Source: Purshia tridentata (taxonomy: Eukaryota > Streptophyta > Magnoliopsida > Rosales > Rosaceae). From it: a stretch of 23,981 nucleotides of DNA. Shown here in pieces: positions 1-10,826 of the stretch. Each line of letters opens with the position of its first letter. Position 1 is the stretch's first letter. The position numbers were made by a program, and so were the translations under genes. Where the stretch lies: positions 1 to 23,981 of the forward strand of contig QANT01003609.1 in NCBI GenBank assembly GCA_003254885.1, in the 5' to 3' direction. The notes beneath the pieces are model-generated. The model was not told the origin of the DNA and ran no database searches. It saw only the letters and a program-made list of their open reading frames with translations.

Positions 1-1470
1 TATGTGATTTAGATTTGTAATTTACAGTTCAATATTCTTGATTATCTGATAAAAATATAATAAATAATAAATAAAATTATAAACAATTTTAATATTATAA
101 TATGTTAATAAACTATTTCAAAATACTATTATAGTTATTATTGACTAAAATTTAATAAATCAAATTATAGACTGTACAAAAGAGGATATAACTATTATTA
201 AAAATTACGTGCACTATTACTGGTCAAAAATACCAGTCAATAAAAAGTTTCAATATTACAAATACCGATTTGTCAATATTTATGTTATCGTTTAGTTATG
301 AGATTTTGAATGAATTCAATTCTATACTTTAGGAAGAGATGAGATAAAAAAAATTGAAAATTTGCCCATTTGCCCTAACAAATGGAGCAACGACAAAGAA
401 TAAGGGCAAAAATGTAAATGATCAAAATAAATATTTAAAGTAAATTTGGTATGTAATTTGTGATAATATCCAATTAATCATTTTGGGAACTCAAATTACA
501 TATTGACTAATGTGTAATTTTTAAATGTTTTATTAATTTGTTTGTAATTTGCTACAAAAAAAATATTACTTATAACTTATATGGACTTTTATTACTTCTA
601 AGACAAAAAAATGAAGATATTTAGGTAAGGCATTGCATCAAGTGTACATATTAATAGTATCTATCAAATGCATTAACTTGCTTTAAGAGCCTGAGACAAT
701 AAAGTTTGTTTAAGTTTGGGACAAGATGCAATTCATGATAAATACGTAGAACACTCAAATCTCATACTCGCTAAGATATTATTGTCTACCAAGATCTTTA
801 AGCAAGAAAAATTATGATAAACACTAGTATAATGGGCAATTACAACTTACTAATCAGGACTAAGGTTAATATTGAAATTTCGGAACTCAAAAGATGAAGT
901 ATAAAAATTGCAGCATTCGACCCTTTATATACCGTCACGTAATTAAATTTAGAGTTTTGATCATTTGGAACTGAGGCAAATCTACCTAAGGAGTAGTAAT
1001 GGAGTGTGCACAACATTTAACAATGTTAGCAACAACAAATCTTACAATACAACCACATTATTAAATGTTTACTTCACCTTTGTAAAATTATAGTATAAAT
1101 TTATAAATGTGTCTTACATGTCATACAGATATAAATGTAGACACGTTTAACAACTAGTATTCCATATGGATATTGTACCAACTACCAAAGAAGCTATCTT
1201 AAAAGCAATTAACATCGATAAGGATGTTGGGCAAAAGTTGAAAATGAATTGCCAGTGGAAGACCGAAAGCCCAAGTCAAAGTAGGTCCTCAATACGACGT
1301 CGCTTTGGGTATCGCAATATTGAGAGAACTAGACAATAGATAATTGTTAATTTTTCAGACAGAAAAAAAGAAAAAAAGACAATTGTTAATTTAAACTATA
1401 CCCATTAACCCAACTCAAGTAAACAAGACAGACCCAACGTCTCTCATTTCTTCAACATACTATACATACC
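1..1470. other. AT-rich intergenic region
   Basis: This stretch is strongly AT-rich. I found no open frame of useful length on either strand before about 1500, no recognisable protein fragment, no RNA gene and no terminal-repeat element. The last part (about 1330-1470) is the proximal promoter of the NT-C2 gene that follows. Confidence 0.6.
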
Positions 1471-1478
1471 TATAAAAT
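1471..1478 (+). promoter_or_regulatory. Probable TATA box of the NT-C2 protein gene
   Basis: TATAAAAT lies about 330 bases upstream of the start codon at 1806. The sequence between them is pyrimidine-rich and looks like a plant 5' leader. Transcription would start near 1500-1510, giving a leader of about 300 bases. The placement is an inference from the motif and spacing. Confidence 0.45.
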
Positions 1479-1611
1479 ATACAAAAAAGAATAAAAACAC
1501 ATCAATTCAACCTTCCCTGACTTTCTCTCTCTAAAACCCACACACACTCTCCTCTCCCAAAATTTTCCATACCCAAAATAACGGCATATTCTCTGTGCTT
1601 TCTCCTCCATC

Positions 1612-1631
1612 CTCTCTCTCTCTCTCTCTCC
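1612..1631 (+). repeat. CT microsatellite in a 5' leader
   Basis: This is an uninterrupted run of about ten CT units in the probable 5' untranslated leader of the NT-C2 gene. Such runs are common in plant leaders and core promoters and vary in length between individuals. Confidence 0.85.
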
Positions 1632-1805
1632 TTCCCAGTTTTCCGGAAAATATTTTCAAAACAAACCCAAAAAGCCCCCAAATTATCCATTTTCCTCAGA
1701 ACCAAACGGCACTCACAGCGATTTTCCGGTCAGATTAAGGCTGCTGTTCTTGTGTAATTTTTCTAGGTCGGTTGGTGGTGGGCGGGTCGGGTCGGATTCC
1801 AAGGA

Positions 1806-4800
1806 ATGGTGGTGAAGATGATGAGGTGGCGGCCGTGGCCGCCTCTGACTACCAAGAAGTACGAGGTGAGGCTGGTGGTGCGGAGGCTGGAGGGGTGGGA
1901 TCCGGTGCGGGAGGGTCCAAGTGGGTCTGGTGCAGGTGGGGCAGAGCCGGAGAAGGAGAAGGAGAAGGAGAAGGAGAAGGAGAAGTTGGCAGTGGAGATT
2001 AGGTGGAAGGGATCGAAGGTGAAGGTGGTGGCCCTCCGTCGCGCCGTCGTCAAGAGGAACTTTACCAAAGAGGTCGAGGCTCCCCAAGACGGCGTCGTTC
2101 AGTGGGACGAGGAGTTTCACAGCCCTTGCTCTCTCTCCGCTTACAAGGACAATGTGTTTCACCCTTGGGAGATCGCTTTCACTGTCTTCAATGTAAGTTT
2201 CAATCTTGTTCTCGTTTTTTCATATGGATCCTTTCCTGGGTCTGATTGGGTGTTAATAATGTTTATAGTGTTGTATTAGTATGCAATTTTAGTGGGTTTT
2301 TATTTTTTATTTTTTGTGTGTGTAGTTTTGAAATTTGGTATTTGGGTTTGATGGGACATGGAGAAATTTTGGGTATTCTTTTTGTTGGGTTGAATTTGCT
2401 GTTTTTTAGTTCAATCGTGAAAATCTTGAAAGTCGATAATGGAATATCATATTCAAAGAATTTATCTTGAGAATAGCTTGAAATTAGGCGCCTAATTTGT
2501 AAACTAAAAATTATATATTTTCTGTGTCTGCGAATCTTAAATTTTCTTTTTGTACCGAAAAACTCTTAATTTTTCTTTCAATTATTGTTTTCATTTGACT
2601 TCTACAAATGATTTCTTTTTTACTTGTCTCTCTGTATAATTAAGGGATGGATTTGGTGGATTGTTTCTTTTATTCTATTAACTGGGTCACGTTTTGTCTT
2701 GTTGGACTTTTTTGGAGGGTCATTGACTAGTGGGTTTTTGAAAATGAGAGTTGGCTGATAGAGTGCGGTTGATGTATAAAAATTATTATGGTCAAGGGGT
2801 TTTTTGACCCACAACCTTCACAAATCTGTGAATTGTTGCTTCAACACCTCGAAACTCAGAGAGTCAGAATTGCTTGTATGGTTGTATTGTTATAAAAGGA
2901 TACGTGTTTTGGAATTTATTTTTCTTCTTGTGGCTGAAATATATGGGATTAGATTGCTGTTCAAATTTCCTCTTGAATATCATTGTAATCTATTGTCATA
3001 GTTCTTTGGATTTCTAGTAAACTTTGATTAACTTCTAGAGGACTAAGGTGCAATTCTGATCCAGGGTTTGAATCAAGGGCCAAAAAATAAGGCTCTTGTC
3101 GTCGGAACAGCATCAGTGAACGTTGCCGAATTTGTTTTAGCAGCTGAACAGAAGGAGCTTGAATTAAACATGCCCCTCACATCACCTGGTGCTGCTACTG
3201 AGCCGTGTCCCTCACTTTGTGTATGTTCCTTCCCTTTAGTTTTCAGTTCTTTCTTCTTCTTCCATGTGTGTTGTATCCTATCTTATTTTTTCAATTTATT
3301 TACACTCTGTGTAAGTTATAATGTTACCCTACCCTCACCCATCTTTTTTAACTTTCTGAAGTTTGACAATTTCTGATCTCAAGTTCTATTAAACTTTCAG
3401 ATATCACTCAGCTTATTGGAACTGAGAACTGCCCAAGAAGTAACAGAGCCAGTGCAGAGATCAATTGTGCCTGTTTCATCACCACCCCAGTCAGGCGAAA
3501 CTGTCTCAACAGAAAAGGATGAGCTTTCTGCTCTGAAAGCTGGTCTAAGAAAAGTAAAGATTTTTACAGAGTATGTGTCTGCTAGAAAAGCAAAAAAGCC
3601 CTGTCGTGAGGAGGATGGCAGTGAGGGTAGGTGCTCTGCCAGGAGTGAGGATGGGGAGTATAACTATCCATTTGACTCTGATTCACTTGATGAATTTGAG
3701 GAAGGAGAATCAGATGAGGTGAAAAATGAGGTAAAAGAGGATTCCAGTGTTAGGAAATCATTCAGTTATGGCACACTGGCTCATGCAAATTATGCCGGAG
3801 GATCAATTTACTCCAATATGAGAATCAATGGCGAAGGTGAGGATTGGGTTTATTACAGCAATCGAAAGTCAGATGTCGGGTGCTCACAAGCTGAGGAGTC
3901 AACTGCATCAGTCTCCGAATCATCTGCAGGTCCAAAGCGGGGCTTACTGTCTTGGAGAAAGAGAAAGCTGAGCTTCATTCGGTCTCCTAAAGCCAAAGGA
4001 GAACCGTTATTAAAGAAGGCTTATGGTGAAGAAGGTGGTGATGACATTGATTTTGATCGCCGGCAGCTTAGCTCTGATGAATCTCTATCTCTTGGGGTAA
4101 GAATCTACTACTCATTGCTCTGGTGTAATAGGATCATGATTGTGTGGTGTATTTTATTTGCACTGTAAAGTGTTTGAACCTAGCTAAAGTACAGTATGTT
4201 CATGTTGCAAGGATGATTTTGAGTATCTTATCAGTTTTGTTTTCCCCAATTTCTTCATAAATGAAGTTAAACTAGGTTCTCATAACAAATATGGAAATTA
4301 TTTTTGCAGTGGCACAAGACAGAGGAGGATTCATCTGCTAATCGGTCGTCAGTGTCTGAATTTGGGGATGATAATTTCGCCATAGGGAGTTGGGAGCAGA
4401 AGGAAGTGACAAACCGTGATGGACACATGAAGCTTCAAACCCAGATCTTCTTTGCTTCTATTGATCAGCGGAGTGAGCGGGCAGCAGGTGAGAGTGCATG
4501 TACGGCTCTTGTTGCAGTGATTGCTGATTGGTTTCAGAATAACTGTGAGCTCATGCCCATCAAGTCTCAGTTTGATAGTCTGATTCGAGAAGGCTCATTA
4601 GAGTGGAGGAATCTTTGCGAAAATGAGACATATAGGGAGCGATTCCCTGACAAGCACTTTGATCTTGAGACAGTCCTCCAAGCCAAAATACGTCCTCTTT
4701 CTGTAGCTCCGGGGAAATCTTTCATTGGGTTTTTCCATCCTGAAGGGGTGGATGAGGGACAATTTGACTTTTTACATGGTGCAATGTCCTTTGATAACAT

Positions 4801-5422
4801 TTGGGATGAGATTAGCCGTGCTGGATCAGAATGTCCTAGAAACGGTGAACCTCAAGTTTATATTGTCAGTTGGAATGACCATTTCTTCATCCTCAAGGTT
4901 GAACCAGAAGCTTACTACATAATTGACACATTAGGGGAGAGGCTCTACGAGGGATGCAACCAGGCCTACATCTTAAAATTTGACAGCAACACAACAATTT
5001 ACAAAATGCAAAATGTTGCACAATCATCTGATGATAAAACAACCAGTGATCAGCCTTTTGTGGCGGGAGCAGGTGAACCCAGGAACCAGCAGGCTCCGCA
5101 GTTCAATTCAAAGGAGGAGGAATCTATAGTTGAGGTAGAGGTAACCAAGCCAGATAAGCCGAAGGAGGAAGAGGAGGTCGTGTGTCAAGGGAAGGAGTCC
5201 TGCAAAGAGTATATAAAGAGCTTTTTGGCTGCAATTCCAATACGCGAATTGCAGGCAGATATCAAGAAAGGACTAATGGCATCCACACCTCTTCATCACC
5301 GGTTACAGATTGAATTCCATTACACCCAGTTCTTAAAACTGCCGCTTACTACTCCACCAGCAGAATTGACCCCAAACGGTTCACAAAGTCCCCAGCCTTC
5401 CACGACAGAGGTTGCTGCATAA
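1806..5422 (+). CDS. NT-C2 (EEIG1/EHBP1-type N-terminal C2) domain protein, 783 aa, four exons
   Basis: Exons are 1806-2192, 3065-3220, 3401-4096 and 4310-5422. All introns are GT..AG in phase 0, and the joined frame is 783 residues, ending TAA at 5420-5422. The start MVVKMMRWRPWPPL fits the plant family. Residues of about 10-155 form the NT-C2 domain, a beta-sandwich that in this superfamily links membranes to cytoskeleton or organelle positioning. It is split by intron 1 after TVFN and resumes with GLNQGPKNK. Inside it, residues 49-60 are six Glu-Lys repeats. Residues 185-350 are acidic and Ser-rich, probably disordered. A conserved basic-then-acidic block (LSWRKRKLSF to DFDRRQLSS) spans about 365-406. 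Residues of about 469-640 look like a separate folded domain with Cys477, His604 and Asp619 in a triad-like order. A last conserved helical block lies at 710-755. The length matches Arabidopsis At5g04860-like proteins as I recall them; their function is unknown. Family call is firm and role is inferred. Confidence 0.9.
1950..1985 (+). repeat. (GAGAAG)6 coding hexanucleotide repeat
   Basis: Six perfect GAGAAG units encode Glu-Lys six times (residues 49-60 of the NT-C2 protein). The repeat follows a Gly/Ser-rich stretch and probably forms a loop within the domain. Perfect units suggest recent slippage, so length may vary between alleles without breaking the frame. Confidence 0.9.
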
Positions 5423-8060
5423 GAGAGTGTAAATTGTAGGAAGTGTGATTACTCTAACTTTCTTTTCTTCTTTACCTTTTTCCAACTGAGTGTCCTATCC
5501 TATGGGAGTTGGATTAACAAATAGGAAACTGCTTAAGATTTTTGAGTGTCATGGGATAGGTAAGCTTGTAACCCTTCTGAGTTAGGCTGGAAATGAAAGT
5601 GTATGTTTCCACTGTTGCATCTCATGTTTGTTTGCCTTAGCTTTGCCTAATCTCTCTGGGAAATGAGTATTTTCACATGACTTTAATTTCTCTTTCAGCT
5701 GACTCAGCTCTGACTTCTTACCCATGTTATCAAACTCTTGTTTAGGAATCTCAAAATTCACCTTTGCATGATGGCTTTTAACTTTTGCAGACTGGTATTG
5801 GTAAAATCCAACTGTGGTGCAGTTACTTTCTGATTCCAATTTCCCAAATAATTTCAGATGATGACCATCATCTAACCTTCGGATTTGGCAGAGGGAATCT
5901 AGGCCTTTTGTATGGGATTCTGGTTATTTTTGGTTATGCCAAATATTCCGTTTTCACTTTTCTATATCTTAATAGCTGTAAAGATGGATACGCAAATCTT
6001 TTTCCTTAGAAGAAAATAAAAAAAAAGAAACAAAAAGATGGGAAAGAAAGGCTTTCAAGTTTGGCCTTTCGAGGACGTGAAAAGATTCTAAAAACATGCA
6101 CGCTGTCTTGAAGGAAAAGTTGAAGCCTGGAATTTTTCCACCACCACAGCACGCCTACCCAAATAACATCAACATATTGCATGGGGTGTTTGTTATGAGG
6201 GTTTTCTTTGGAATTTTGGGCCAGCAGTGCACGTTCAGAATATACCTATACCCACCTCTAAAGGCTGTAGCTACAAGTTTCTCTTGTGATTCCAAGCTGT
6301 ATGGTACAACTTGCCCCATGTGCATATTACCCTACTTAGGCTGAATATCATATAAATATTGCAGGAATGCTGTCTTGTTTTATTATCAAATTGTGGGACC
6401 TCCCAGTTTTGGACTGCAAAATGCAAATGATATAATAGTTTATATATCAGTATTTTACTTTTGTAAATAAATGAGTCTCAATATAAAATGATTTTGCATC
6501 GATTCAAGCCGACTTTGAAGGGACTTAAACAAAAGTAAAATATACTTGGAACACAAATCCAACAGCTTGAATGGAACTAGTGAAGAAAGTTAAGTATCGA
6601 TCGTTGTAGTTACAATTGCATTGTAGCTGCCGAGTGCTCAACGTATATACCGATCACCCAACAGCTGCAGATTCGCTAAAGCACATGCGTCAGGTGCACA
6701 AAGAATGTCCTTCTTGTTATGTTATATAGCTGTCCATGTCCATTTGAATAACAATTCAAACTTACTTTTTAGTAATTTCAAGAATTCTTATGCTCTTGAC
6801 TATATGTTACTGTTTATATTTGTACTTTTGAGTTTCTAGAAAGCCTAAAAGCCTGAAACGAATTGACTCGTAGCTTTGTAATATTGGGTCGATTTGTGGG
6901 CTTGTAAATGGTTAGTGGCAGACAATTGGGCTCGGCCTGTTATGATTTGTCAATCGCCAAAAGTGCCTACACTTATCTTCTTCACATGCCTCCTGTATTG
7001 ATTGGCAGCTAAACTTCCAACCTAACTGAAGCTAAATCGTTTTCAGGTCTCATATGTTCACAAAATAGCAGATTCTTTGTCCCACAAATTTCTAACATCA
7101 ATGGTTTGACAAAGCCAATCCCAGAAAAGCATGCATCACCTCAGTGGGTACTGTAATAGACGAGTAATGTTTTTATGCCAGAAAGATTGGTATATTATAT
7201 GGGAATTATCGATACAAATTGACAATTTGATAATATAATACGTTAAATTTTTTGTTTGATCATCCCATAACATGTCAAATTATCTAATAAGAGAACATTA
7301 TACGAACCGGTATATATATTATTTGAAGGAACATAGAGGCTCTGAGTGATTTGTAAACTAACAGTAAAGTTCAGCTCGAGGTGCATGATGCAATGGCATG
7401 TTGGCCTTGCTCTTGCTTGGTAGCTATAGGTAATTAGGTAGCATCATATGATGATCTATGTCTTATTGTCCTGGGCATGTAATTTTTTCGAGATTAATTT
7501 AGAGGTTGTAGGAGTACTAATCTGAGTACAATATCCTTCTTCTGGCTCCGAGTGGCATCTACTAGCTCTCTCCTTGCCCATCAAAATACAAGAAAATTGA
7601 AAACATGGAAATTGGAAAAGATGCCTTGATTGATACTTTAACATAAAGTTGTTGGCGTGAATGATTAATTATGAGCCCCACATCTTTCAACTTTTGATAT
7701 CATTCAGTGACTTTTATCTAAATTTTAGGAAGAGGCCATGTGCATGGTCTTCCCTAGCCATCATTTCAAAATCTGTATCTGAAGATAAAAAGAAGATAAG
7801 AAGTTTCATCTACCTGCAACCTGGTGAGCAGATGAAATTAGCATAAACAGAGTTCTCCTACTTGTCCCCAAACCCCTTAAACCAATTCTACTTCACAGCA
7901 TATTAACATAATCCAAATACAGAATCTTCTTCCAAGGAGGCTGTTTTGCTGTCCTTTTGGCTTTGAAATCCTAGTGAATGGAAATGGAGGCTGCCTCTAT
8001 ACCCTGTTCAGTTCCATAGCTACGGAACAGTTAGAATTATGTATTAGGCAATTTTGTTAG
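5423..8060. other. 3' end of the NT-C2 gene and intergenic DNA
   Basis: The first few hundred bases after the stop at 5422 are U-rich and should hold the 3' untranslated region. No single poly(A) signal stands out; AATAAA-like words lie near 6015 and 6466. Open frames here are short, lack family similarity and have no coding-like composition. The transcript faces the glutaredoxin-like gene tail to tail. I see no further gene in this stretch. Confidence 0.5.
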
Positions 8061-8073
8061 ACATCAGTAGACC

Positions 8074-8318
8074 CCAATAACTTAATCGGTTAGGAAATAA
8101 TGTACATAATGTATATCAAGCTAACACTCTCTCACGTGTAGCTCTAACCTGCACGTGGAGAGCATACATATTTTGTCTCTTGAACCCATGATCTCCTGCA
8201 AACAAGGCTCTAATACCATTTTAGACCGTTATTGTGCCCTAGAAGCTTAAGCTGTTAGGGAACGACCAATGTATATCATGCAAACACCAACAATGTATAT
8301 ATAATATATATCGAGCTA
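8074..8318 (-). repeat. Retroelement-like repeat with a tRNA-iMet-type primer-site motif
   Basis: Two related segments of about 55 bases (8074-8130 and 8237-8288) are direct repeats sharing a TTAA..GTTAGG..AATGTATATCA..AACAC pattern. Between them, GGCTCTAATACCA (8207-8219) differs by one base from the 3' end of plant initiator tRNA-Met; its complement is the usual primer-binding site of plant LTR retrotransposons. The block looks like a degenerate retroelement fragment read on the minus strand, or a tRNA-related short element. There is no coding capacity. The class is uncertain. Confidence 0.5.
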
Positions 8319-8482
8319 AATAATTTTATATCATACACCAGATTCCTACAACTGAAACTCCGCAACATCAATTGTTAGTTTTTCATATTTCAGACAAGCT
8401 GCTAATGCATCACACACACTAATTAACCATTTTACAACTAGAAAAGTTGTAACATCAAAACCAGAATAACTAGTTTCACTTT

Positions 8483-9370
8483 TCAGCAGCAGATGGAGCA
8501 CTTAATCAAGCCATTTTCATTACACTCCGGACATCTAATGTGCAATTCATGATCACCATCCGCAAACACTTTTCGACTGCCGTTGCAATTGAAGCACACA
8601 ACAAAACGCATGTTGGCACAGCCAGTGCATGGAGAATTAGACAGGTCTAGTGGGGTTCCTTCTAAGAGCTTCCTCAGCTTCCCTTGCTCATGAAGCCCTA
8701 TTACTTCATCAGCTCCTCCAATGTACCTTCCCTTGATGAAAAGCCTTGGAGGGATCACTCTACCACCAAATATCCTCCACAATTCATCCCTGAATTCCAT
8801 GTGCATCGAAACGTCCCTCTCGTGCACCGATACCTTCAAGCTTTGGAGCAGAAACCGGATTGACTTGCAGTCCTCAAATGTTTTTCTGATGCTTGTCAAG
8901 CTTGTTGAATATAGTATGACAGAATTGCCTCCTCCTGGTGGACATTTGTCTTCAAAATCTAATAAAGATGGATGTTCTTCATCCTCATCCTCATCCTCTG
9001 CTTCATTTGCGATATGATGATCCATGTTGATCATGTTATCATTGGCAGGTACTGTTTCTTTGGTCCTCATGGAGGGTGGTGTAACATTCTCCTTGTGGTC
9101 AACATTGAATTCCAATTCCTTGCCTTCATCTCTGAGCTCTTTAACATGTTGTGGTACACCAATATTGTGAACTACTATCTCTCCAGAGAGATTGGTGTTC
9201 TTCTGCTGCTGATCATCTTCATCTTTGTGAACCAGCAAAGACAGTGTTGGATGGTTCTGATTGGAGAACTTTTCTGTGGGATTTAGCTGGAAGACCAGGC
9301 CATGTCTCAAAGTACCAATTGTTGGGAAGGACTTCAATTTGTTAAGAAATTTTCCTCCCATTCCTCTCAT
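8483..9370 (-). CDS. Plant glutaredoxin-like protein with C-terminal CxxC zinc-binding-type region, 295 aa, single exon
   Basis: The frame runs from ATG at 9370 to TGA at 8483-8485. The start MRGMGGKFLNKLKSFPTIGTL matches the N-terminal signature of this plant family (At5g39865/At3g28850-type), so the first Met is preferred. Residues 50-140 are a variable linker with an acidic run at 124-132. Residues of about 150-240 are the glutaredoxin fold: VILYSTSLTSIRKTFEDC, then the cis-proline region VIPPRLFI and the glutathione-site GRYIGGADE. The usual CPYC/CxxC active site is replaced by LTSI, as in other members, so ordinary dithiol reductase activity is unlikely; Cys168 lies later in the helix. 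The C-terminus has four CxxC pairs (248/251, 259/262, 280/283, 291/294), including CNGSRKVF and CPECNENGL, probably binding zinc in a DnaJ-like manner. Substrate and cell location are not visible from the sequence. Confidence 0.93.
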   Translation of the reverse strand: MRGMGGKFLNKLKSFPTIGTLRHGLVFQLNPTEKFSNQNHPTLSLLVHKDEDDQQQKNTNLSGEIVVHNIGVPQHVKELRDEGKELEFNVDHKENVTPPSMRTKETVPANDNMINMDHHIANEAEDEDEDEEHPSLLDFEDKCPPGGGNSVILYSTSLTSIRKTFEDCKSIRFLLQSLKVSVHERDVSMHMEFRDELWRIFGGRVIPPRLFIKGRYIGGADEVIGLHEQGKLRKLLEGTPLDLSNSPCTGCANMRFVVCFNCNGSRKVFADGDHELHIRCPECNENGLIKCSICC

Positions 9371-10143
9371 CTCTTACTTTGTTTAGTTCATAGAATGGGC
9401 ATGTGATCACATGCAGATAAAGGAATGGTGTTTTGGAGTGAAAATGACTAGTCAGGGGATTGAAGGTCCATAGGTTATGACATTTTATCTTTTGGTTTCC
9501 AGTGGCTAGAAAGTGAAAAATGAAAAAGCCGAGTGTTAGACGCTTTAGAGTTTAGGTGGGGGCTGGGCTGTCTATGAGGTTGGCACACGGCAGCTAAATA
9601 GACCCATAACCAAATACCCATCATGATTTAAGTGGTATGATTGTGAATCCACCACAAATTGAAAGCGTAAATGACTGAAATGCCCCTTCATGAACATTGA
9701 AACTAGCACAATTTAATGGGTCTTTGACTCTTAATAGGTGTTACAGTACAAGAGCTAATTCCGGGGAGACAGGGTGTGCCAATTGACCATAATTCAATTG
9801 AAACTTTGCAAGTGAGCAAAAGCAGCTTTCTTTTTCCTCCTTTAATCAGTTGGAACCCTCGAGATAACTAAAGTGATTGAAACCTTTTGTACCAGCAAAC
9901 ACATCCAACCATAATGTCCATAATGTCTCGATAAGGAATCTAAAGTTTGTGCACTCAGCTCAGAACCCTCCATAAATTGTGTTATTATAGCAGTAAGCAG
10001 CTAGAATATCCTTAGCTTTTTAGGTATTTTTCTCGCAATCTCATCCACCAAGTATATGCTAGTTGTGGGTATATGAATTCTTGGACACCATTTACTTGCG
10101 AGTTGGCTTTGTGAGGACAAGTCCTATTCAAGTTCATATCATT
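9371..10143. other. Upstream region of the glutaredoxin-like gene
   Basis: This holds the promoter of the minus-strand glutaredoxin-like gene. No convincing TATA box is visible at the right distance; a weak GATAAAAT word on the minus strand lies about 115 bases upstream of its ATG (9483-9490). I see no gene and no clear repeat except toward 10000-10330. Confidence 0.4.
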
Positions 10144-10155
10144 TGGTATCAGAGC
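10144..10155 (+). repeat. LTR-retrotransposon primer-binding-site motif (tRNA-iMet)
   Basis: TGGTATCAGAGC is an exact 12-base match to the complement of the plant initiator tRNA-Met 3' end, the classic primer-binding site of Ty1-copia and Ty3-gypsy elements. The bases just before it end in CA plus a short spacer, as expected at the 3' end of an LTR. No gag or pol reading frame follows, so at most an eroded retroelement fragment is present, roughly within 10000-10330. Confidence 0.45.
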
Positions 10156-10749
10156 ACACAACCCACCATGCATGCCAAGTATGAGACCAAACGCGTAGCA
10201 TACTATAGGCCATAACTTCATGGTAGTTGAGTGCATAATCCGCAAAGTCACCCAGTTGGGAATGATGAGCCACCATGAGTGGCGATTGCAATCCAATTTT
10301 GTACTAAGGATAAAAGCTAGTCTCTAACACATACATGGCTGGAAGAACAAACTTCCGAGTAAGTTACACTTTGGGTCTATGTTCGGAGAGCAACAGCGCG
10401 TGCCCTGCACCTGCTTGCTATATGATTTGCAAATTTATTTTTCAGTTTTTTAGTCCAATTATTATTACAACTATTCATTGGTTCAGCCATAGGCATAATT
10501 ATGAGCCTCACGTATTTTACTATACTGCAATCCAAAAACCAAAATGACTGGTTTTTGCTTTTTACTGCAATCAAACTTCAGCACACGCAATATAACACGG
10601 TCTAATTTTAATTCCAGTTTAAAAGTCTCAACAACAAGTAGATGGAGTGATAATAATTTACACATCACGAAATACCAGCAAAGTTGAAGTATAACTGTAT
10701 AAGCATGAAACAGTGAGAATTCTTCTTACAGGCTTTTTTTTTAAGTAAA

Positions 10750-10755
10750 TTTATT
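10750..10755 (-). terminator. Candidate poly(A) signal of the ML-domain gene
   Basis: AATAAA on the minus strand lies about 72 bases beyond the stop codon at 10827-10829. It is in an A/T-rich context, a plausible place for 3' end formation. Plant signals are loose, so this is tentative. Confidence 0.4.
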
Positions 10756-10826
10756 TTTTTACTAAGACTTACATGCTATATAATATAGTTTGGATAGGAG
10801 TACCAAATGACCAACATTTGATGCAC

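Noticed and set aside
1713..2162. 149-codon minus-strand frame with Leu and His runs
   Set aside because: It is the antisense shadow of the GAGAAG repeat and Gly-rich first exon of the NT-C2 gene, which has clear family similarity on the plus strand.
6096..6344. 82-codon frame downstream of the NT-C2 gene
   Set aside because: No motif or homology recognised, and it lies in the 3' flank with several similar chance frames.
10012..10296. 94-codon minus-strand frame
   Set aside because: It spans the primer-binding-site motif in antisense and resembles no retroelement protein, so it is probably chance in degenerate repeat DNA.
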